Below, piece after piece: positions 7,514-12,500 of a DNA stretch of 12,500 nt. Both the position numbers and the translations under genes were made by a program. Within the stretch, counting starts at the first letter, position 1; each line of letters begins with the position of its first letter. The notes under the pieces are model-generated. The model saw only the letters and a program-made list of their open reading frames with translations. It did no database searches and was not told where the DNA came from. Source of the DNA: Botryococcus braunii (Eukaryota; Chlorophyta; Trebouxiophyceae); assembly GCA_002005505.1 (NCBI GenBank), contig MVGU01001262.1, positions 72,501 through 85,000 of the forward strand, written 5' to 3'.

Positions 7514-7945
7514 TCACTGCAGCTGCATCCGGCGTAAATCAGCACGAGCCTGGAATGCATCCCAGATAAAGGAGACAACCGCACGCAAGTCAGCGTGCCA
7601 AATGAACTGCCGAAGGACCATTAAACCACGGGGGCTAACGGTCCAGCACAGCGGTAAGCTTAAGAGCAGCACAGCGAAAAACAAAGTGGTGTTCATCACC
7701 CACAGAGGAACAAAGTGGTGTTCATCACCCACACATCACATAGGCCCTGAAGGCGCGGAAGCCGTTGTCGGCGGCCCATGTCAATGGGAAGGCCATGAAC
7801 ACCAAGACGAAACTTGAGAAAGAGCCGAACCTTCGCAACATCGAGACAGGTAAAAGAGGCGGGAGTTCTCTCTGCCAAGCACGTTTCGGTGCCTGCGTTC
7901 CATGAGTAAAATTTGTCGGAATTTTGGTTTTCTAGTCTCAACATT
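7514..7945 (-). pseudogene. LINE-type retrotransposon ORF remnant, minus strand
   Basis: The minus strand carries the extreme C-terminal region found downstream of the reverse transcriptase in algal LINE proteins: [39 protein letters not shown], then in another frame GDEHHFV, and further [19 protein letters not shown] and [12 protein letters not shown], with a stop at about 7514. The family pattern R-x-F-L-x-F-R-L-G-x-H-x-L-P-x-x-x-G-R, followed by C-x-x-C and G-D-E-x-H-x-V-F-x-C, is clearly echoed, but the Cys residues are partly lost. A 29-base tandem duplication at 7681-7738 breaks the frame at the GDEHH region. The element is 5'-truncated and inactive. Confidence 0.72.
7681..7738. repeat. 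29-bp tandem duplication inside the LINE remnant
   Basis: The string starting ACAAAGTGGTGTTCATCACC appears at 7681 and again at 7710, each copy continuing CACA. Since 29 is not a multiple of three, it shifts the reading frame and explains why the conserved motif is read twice in two frames. Confidence 0.9.
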
Positions 7946-8021
7946 CATACCTAAATCAGGCGGAAATTAAGACATTGACCCATCACTTGTATAATACAGG
8001 TTGTGTTTCCAACATCTGGAC

Positions 8022-8163
8022 CTGCGGTCAGAAAATGTGACCTTTTCGTTCCACAAAGGCACCGTCTTTCTACCTCCCACCACAAGAGGGGTCCGAATAT
8101 CCCCACACGACGTATTCTTCTTGAAGATTTTCGCCAAGCCGATGATCAGGTCCAGGTAAAGGC
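8022..8163 (-). CDS. C2-domain-like exon, minus strand (candidate)
   Basis: Between an acceptor AAG at 8166-8164 and a donor CGCAG|GTCCAG at 8021 the minus strand has 46 open codons: LYLDLIIGLAKIFKKNTSCG, then DIRTPLVVGGRKTVPLWNEK and VTFSD. The pattern resembles the first half of a C2 domain (L-x-V-x-[IV]-x-x-A..., G..D-P-[YF]-V, K-T..., P-x-W-N-E-x-x-x-F). The Ca-binding Asp residues are mostly absent. The exon ends in phase 2. The lipase-like gene could take it up at an alternative acceptor, CAG|GGTACCC near 5863, which needs phase 2. The LINE remnants would then lie in its intron. The second half of a C2 domain was not found with confidence. Confidence 0.35.
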
Positions 8164-8728
8164 CTTGACACAGTGGGTTAGAATCTCTTGCATCCTCTTC
8201 GGGTGGCCAGGAAATTCTGCAATGCATTATTTCCCCTAAAGCCAGCGGATAACTTGTTTTGCCTAGCTCTAGAACAGAAGAAAAATCTTGGGAGCTGGCA
8301 TATCCAGCATTCATTCTGGTTAAATAAACGAGGTTGATCTGAAGCCTAGGTGACCAGAGGCGCTTAGTATCCTAACGGAATTGTAATAGACCTTCATCCA
8401 ACCTCCTTCCCTTTGCGTAATGCTGGACTCGAAAATGGGCCACTACCTCCGTACCAGCTGCGCTGTCAGTGGGCCAGGCCGGCAACTGTCGCTTGAATCT
8501 TTCGAACCCTAGCACCCACCATCTCCCCGCGTCCGTCCCCAACTCCGCAGTTTTTAACTAATACAAAGTCCCCGCATGGAATGCATAAGCCTCGATCGGC
8601 TTCAAGAAGAATGGCCTAGATGGTAAAGAAGGCGTTTGGCTGTCGTTTAGAGGAGTAAGCTTACGGCATCGCGGGACAGTTGTTGTGGTGACCTACCAGG
8701 GTAGATTATTGCCAGACTGTACTCAGCC
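8164..8728. promoter_or_regulatory. Divergent intergenic region, likely promoter
   Basis: Between the minus-strand C2-like exon and the plus-strand membrane-protein gene there is no convincing exon. An open minus-strand frame runs on to 8314, but splice and codon signals are weak. No clear TATA box lies at the expected distance upstream of the ATG at 8729. By position it must hold the promoter and 5' untranslated region of the plus-strand gene. Confidence 0.4.
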
Positions 8729-10344
8729 ATGGGCGATATACGTCTACGCGACATGATAGCAGAGCCACCGGTTGCTTTGGAGTTTGAAGGCCGGGACGCC
8801 GTGAGTCCCGTCCTGTAACAGAATCTCAATGGCAATGTCGAGAGACACTGCCTTCGGTAAATGTGCTTAACATACTTATTTGGACCTTGAAACGCTTATA
8901 TATAAACAAAATACATGTATGACATCTTCTTTGCTTGAATTGGCCGTGCTACTGGTGCAATGATCTCACTGAGCTCTGAAATGTCCACTGATCTTAAAAC
9001 TACGTTCAACGGGCTATGCCCTTTCGCAGAAGAAGATCATCCGGGCATTCAAAACTATAGTGATGTTCATGAGGACTGATGTCAATTTGAACTTGCAGGA
9101 CAAGCTGGAAGTAGAGTATGACCTGTGGTTGGCGTCTAAAAGACTAGTCGCGGATTTCACCTCCTTGCTCCTCGCGTTGGTCTATTTGCTCTCCTATATT
9201 GGGCTCAACAGGACCTTGCTTGGACCGCATGTCATTCCGTTGGGAGCTATCACGACGTGCGTGTTCGTGTCCGGCCTCTTACTGATCGCTTGGCGCCCTG
9301 ACCGGTATTCAAAAGTTCGGCAGTACCTATTCGCAGTCGTGTAAGTTCTCTTACGTTTTCCCTTGAAACTGATTCTGCAGAGTCTGACGTAAGATGACAC
9401 AGCCGATTGTTGGACTTGGGCTTGAGGTTGGACTTGCTGTCATTTCTTGGGCAACGGCTCAGGCCCTCATTTGGCACTCTGATTGGCTGTCACATTTGCA
9501 GAGCGCAACACGCCCACAATCATGGTCTCAAGGGAGTTGTAGCTTTTGGGTTTCTCATACCCCCCACGAGGATTTGCTCTCCTCTCAGGTGGTCTACGCG
9601 GAAAGTCCTTCTTCAAGCTTCTAAGGAGGGGGAGCATGGGCACACATAGTTTGATCCCAGCCTGTCCATTCGTGTTCAAGCCAGCTCTGCACACCTGGCC
9701 GAGGCCTAATTGGGTGATCCCCCCTTCCGTGCAGGTGGTATTTTGTCAGCATCATGGGGCTGAGCTCTCATCTCCTGGTGGAGCGAGCCCTGGACGGCAC
9801 GAGGCAGCCTGCAGTCGCCTTTGTGATGCTGATGGGCCTCAAGGTGCCCGTGATAATCCTCCTGTTCACCATGTTTCCAGTGAAGCTGGCATGGGCTCCC
9901 CTGGTCCAGTTCCTCACGCTCGCCATGTTCAGCATCGGCAGCCACAACGCCGCGGCGCGCCATGAAGAAGACCTCTCGCAAAACGTCTGGGTGCAGAGCC
10001 TGACCCAGAAGATGAATGGGGCCCTGGGGGCCTGTGTGTCGTGCGCTGTGCGCTGGCTCGTTGCCAGCGGCATCCTGCGCTGCCCCATCACAGAGCCCCT
10101 CCAGATCTTATCCCCAAGGCAAAGCGTCCTGGCCATGTGGTTAGCGGTACAGGGGGTCGTGTTCTGGGCTTGCCTGTGGGGGCAGCTGCATGAGGAGACC
10201 ATCTGGAGGAAGGAGTTCCTGCACTCCATCTGCCAGGTCCGGAACCTGAACAGGTCGGTCATGATAGACATGATGGTGCAACTAGGTGTTCTCCACGTCT
10301 ACCTCTTCGTGTATCTGGTGCTGTGCATCAATGCCTGGGCTTGA
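8729..10344 (+). CDS. Multi-pass membrane protein, three exons, 330 aa, unknown family
   Basis: Exons: 8729-8800, 9030-9340, 9735-10344. The start codon sits in CAGCCATGG. Intron 1 uses GTGAGT and CCCTTTCGCAG, phase 0. Intron 2 uses GTAAGT and CCTTCCGTGCAG, phase 2, rebuilding GT|G (Val). The stop is TGA at 10342-10344. The protein begins MGDIRLRDMIAEPPVALEFE, then an amphipathic basic stretch KKIIRAFKTIVMFMR, then about eight hydrophobic segments: near 65-83, 91-112, 123-142, 154-177, 180-197, 223-243, 257-277 and 306-328. The longest hydrophilic loop (198-222) holds HNAAARHEED. The C-terminus is short, ending INAWA. There is no signal peptide, cofactor motif or transporter signature I recognise. 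Exon 3 has strongly GC-ending codons, exon 2 less so. It is probably an integral membrane protein with a cytosolic acidic N-terminus, judging by the positive residues after it; the function is unknown. Confidence 0.82.
8897..8906 (+). promoter_or_regulatory. TATA-like element inside intron 1
   Basis: TATATATAAA lies in intron 1 of the membrane-protein gene, 166 bases before ATG 9063 in exon 2. It could drive a shorter isoform starting MFMRTD, still containing all hydrophobic segments. Against this, a short frame starting at ATG 8981 would precede it. The element may be chance in an AT-rich intron. Confidence 0.2.
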
Positions 10345-11240
10345 CTGCAGCGCCCCTCATGCTTCCCCAATGTCCCCACGCCTCTGAAAGGCGGCAGCAT
10401 GCTAAGGCTATGGTCAACATGTTGGGAACTAGCTTTGGCTGCGGCTGGCTTGCAGTCGCCTTGTGAACCATTTTTTTCAGCGTTGACCCCGTGGCAGAGC
10501 CTGGGGTGTTTACAAGAAATCACCCTTGCGATGTGAGGTTCTGTCGTACGCCGGGGGGGGGGGGGGGGGTAAGGGGCTTTTCTTCTGCGTGCTTTTCTTT
10601 TGGTGTGTCTGTTTTTGGTGCGAGACCATCCTTCCAGAGGGTCTGCTATAACTAGGTCATTTCTACAGGGCGGCAATGCCATCATTTGAAGTGCATTGTA
10701 TTCCGTGCATCGACTGGTGCATGGGCAGCCCCTAGGGATCATGTGTAGTAGGTGAAGGAGTCATGGAGATGAGAGAAAGTGAACAGGAGTGGCCGTTATG
10801 CGGTACAGCCGTGCCAGATGCTGATCCAAAATGGTCGCATGAGGCAGCGCATTCTTTCGTTCTGTCAATACTTTGCTGACTCTGGATGTTTGAGCTCTTG
10901 ACTCAAGCTGGGTGAAGACGTGTTTACATTGATGTGAAGCTGTTGGAGTGGGTGTGAAAATTGATTGGCAAAGCACAAATTTTAATGTTTCCAGGTTGGA
11001 TTATCCGACCTTGAACTTGCACATTGCTCTGGAGTTTTCAGTAGCGCTTGTGGGTATGGTGTCCCTCCCCACCGTAATGCAGCATATATGCATGTACTGC
11101 TTTTAGCACCTCTCGTGACATCTTTGAAGGTGAAAATGAATATGAAGATTTCTGTTGTCCAAGAACCAATTGGTATATAGCAATATCTCTGAGTGTGAGC
11201 ATGCTGCAGTGCCCCGACAAACTTCATTCAAGTACAAGCC
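10345..11240. other. 3' flank of membrane-protein gene, no gene supported
   Basis: There is no exon I can defend. It probably starts with the 3' untranslated region of the plus-strand gene. No TGTAA signal appears on the plus strand before about 12001, so either the 3' end is formed without it or the untranslated region is long. A minus-strand open frame at 10299-10742 is the complement of the last exon and G run, not a gene. Confidence 0.4.
10551..10570. repeat. G run
   Basis: A run of about 17-18 G in the 3' flank of the membrane-protein gene. It is long enough to form G-quadruplex-type structures in DNA or transcript, and its length is unreliable in assemblies. Confidence 0.85.
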
Positions 11241-12040
11241 AACTGCAATTTGATGACGTTGCCGATCGTGTGAGTGTTTGTGGACAGCGTGCCGTCGTGT
11301 TTTCGCGTTGATCGCCCAACACCTTTCGAGAGACGTCTATTCTTAGGTCCGCAGGGGAGGTGGCCTGCAGGTGGGCCACACCCGGAGGCTGCAGCAGCTT
11401 CCTGCGTGACTACCCATACTCACCACAAACATTATTTGAAGCTTGAGGTGATGTTGGACGACCAGGAGTCTTAAAGGCCCTAGGGTCGTTTTTAATGAGC
11501 GTTATGGGAATACTTTTATACAACGGCAGGCGTGGGCCTCCTGATTGAGGAAGGACTGGTATCAGCGGGATTTCATGATCTTAGACTTCGTGGGTAGCAT
11601 TCGGATGCAACATCGCGTCTGTTCTTTTTAGTGGAAATGTGATGTGACTGTTTAGCCACGGAGTTTGCAGTACACTAGAGTAGAACACACGATGAGGTCA
11701 TGCGGTTGGTACTATTGAGCGGCTTGCGGGAGTCGCAGCTTGCCAACTGCACATGGGAGAGCCCTCGAGGAAGATCTGTGCCTGGTTGGGTCAAATTACC
11801 TGCCCAATCTTTACAAGCCCCAACTTTCAGTGGACGATGGTGACTCAAAAGCAGGTATGTACCTGTTTTGAGATGCATACCTCTCAAAACAAGAAAGGCT
11901 TCGCTACATTGGGGTTTTGAAGGCTTATAGAATAAAGAAGAAAATGATAATTATCAAGAGAATCTTAAGCATTAGCAGCGCAGTCAGCCAGTCCGCGCGT
12001 TGTAACAACGGGCTGTACCGTCAGTATTAGTTCTGATATA
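11241..12040. other. Unassigned stretch
   Basis: Short open frames occur but none has a consistent codon bias. A tentative plus-strand exon could lie at about 11211-11270 (CAG|TGC to CGT|GTGAGT, reading CPDKLHSSTSQLQFDDVADR). Another block after GTCCGCAG near 11354 reads LQVGHTRRLQQLPA and then stops. Their phases do not fit each other, so I do not propose a gene. Confidence 0.3.
11844..11872. repeat. Bulged hairpin
   Basis: CTCAAAA-G-CAGGTA-TG-TACCTG-TTTTGAG: a 13-pair stem with one bulged G and a two-base centre. Just after it, ATACCTCTCAAAAC repeats half of the arm. It could be a remnant of a small inverted-repeat element or an RNA hairpin. Confidence 0.7.
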
Positions 12041-12043
12041 CGT

Positions 12044-12244
12044 GTGATAACGATAAGGTTCTCTCCGATAACGATGAGGTTCTCAGCGAATAGGAACAGC
12101 GGACCCATCAGCGGGATTATAACAGGTATGGGAGGCCACCTGCAGAACATCCAAGGACAAGGACATCCAGTCTGTGTGGCTTGTTGTGGCAAACCTTTTG
12201 ATGAGGAAAGCGGTCCGGGCTTTCCCGTTTGCGTCAGAAGTTGA
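12044..12244 (+). CDS. Possible Cys-rich exon (weak)
   Basis: The plus-strand frame ends GHPVCVACCGKPFDEESGPG then FPVCVRS and TGA at 12242-12244. A splice acceptor CTGCAG precedes AACATCCAAGG near 12146, so the coding part might be only 12146-12244. The spacing C-x2-C-C...C hints at a metal-binding turn, but only four Cys are present and no family is recognised. It could equally be a chance frame. Confidence 0.22.
   Translation: MITIRFSPITMRFSANRNSGPISGIITGMGGHLQNIQGQGHPVCVACCGKPFDEESGPGFPVCVRS
12046..12084. repeat. 18-bp direct repeat, period 21
   Basis: GATAACGATAAGGTTCTC at 12046-12063 is repeated with one mismatch at 12067-12084. The 21-base period keeps frame, giving a seven-residue repeat in either strand's open frame. 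Confidence 0.9.
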
Positions 12245-12392
12245 ACACATTGCGCCCCCCCTTGGAGTTTTCAGTTCGCCCCTGCTGGACCATGCCTGAA
12301 GTTGCAGTGCGAGAGGTGCCGTTCATATCTGGTACGTGCGAGGGCGCAGCGACTCTTGGGCCAAAGAGTGATGGCAGTTTGGACACGGTTGC

Positions 12393-12426
12393 TTCGAATA
12401 GACGTCTAGCTAGACGTCTATTCGAA
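12393..12426. repeat. Perfect 34-bp palindrome
   Basis: A 34-base perfect inverted repeat with no spacer, centred between 12409 and 12410. Each 17-base arm starts TTCGAATAGACGTCTAG. It contains two GACGTC palindromes joined by CTAGCTAG. It is followed by GAACATCTATAGAACATCT, a GAACATCT direct repeat. It can extrude as a cruciform, or fold as an RNA hairpin if transcribed. Confidence 0.95.
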
Positions 12427-12500
12427 CATCTATAGAACATCTTTTTGTACATGCAAAATTACTCGAGGCGTGTCCACTGTGTTGTGTGTGGGCGTGTGTG

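Noticed and set aside
7967..8314. Whole 115-codon minus frame as one exon
   Set aside because: Only 8163-8022 shows domain-like pattern and splice signals. The rest has AT-rich, poor codon use.
8981..9079. ATG at 8981 as the start of the membrane protein
   Set aside because: Its frame stops at 9079. The exon 1 ATG at 8729 with GTGAGT donor and CTTTCGCAG acceptor gives a continuous frame.
9768..10271. 167-codon minus-strand frame
   Set aside because: It is the antisense shadow of exon 3 of the membrane protein, whose strand is fixed by splice sites and hydrophobic pattern.

Overview
The window reads as nuclear DNA of a eukaryote, most likely a unicellular green alga or a similar protist. The support is protein-coding blocks interrupted by GT...AG introns with consistent phases, long mono- and dinucleotide runs, decayed LINE-type retrotransposons, and TGTAA near the 3' ends of those elements (TGTAA is the usual polyadenylation signal of chlorophytes). 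No bacterial-type operons, Shine-Dalgarno spacing, rRNA or tRNA were seen. The lineage call is inference; no marker gene fixes the taxon.

Layout. (1) 1-3300 is repeat-rich and holds three exon-like blocks on the minus strand (676-825, 1836-2168, 3072-3173). They are separated by a pyrimidine-rich tract, a degenerate minisatellite and a (CA)n microsatellite of about 40 units. They may be 3' exons of the next gene upstream or of a separate gene. (2) 3308-5880, minus strand: a ten-exon gene whose C-terminal half looks like a class 3 lipase (alpha/beta-hydrolase). Its nucleophile elbow reads G-A-D-V-G-G, with Asp where Ser is expected. (3) 5880-7945 is a graveyard of retroelements. It holds a plus-strand LINE remnant with a doubled 3' end, a minus-strand LINE remnant meeting it tail to tail near 7315, and a solo LINE tail near 6300. 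(4) 8022-8163, minus strand: a C2-domain-like exon. It could be an upstream exon of the lipase-like gene, with the LINEs sitting inside the intron. (5) 8729-10344, plus strand: a complete three-exon gene for a 330-residue multi-pass membrane protein of no family I recognise. (6) 10345-12500 has no firmly supported gene, but carries a G run, a bulged hairpin, an 18-bp direct repeat and a perfect 34-bp palindrome.

The two best gene models are divergent (minus from 5880 or further upstream, plus from 8729). If the C2-like exon belongs to the lipase-like gene, they would share the roughly 0.5 kb between 8164 and 8728 as a two-way promoter region. The most interesting signal is the lipase-like protein. 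It has a changed nucleophile, a conserved-looking His, and a stop-free 60-codon segment that splits an otherwise canonical lipase strand motif.
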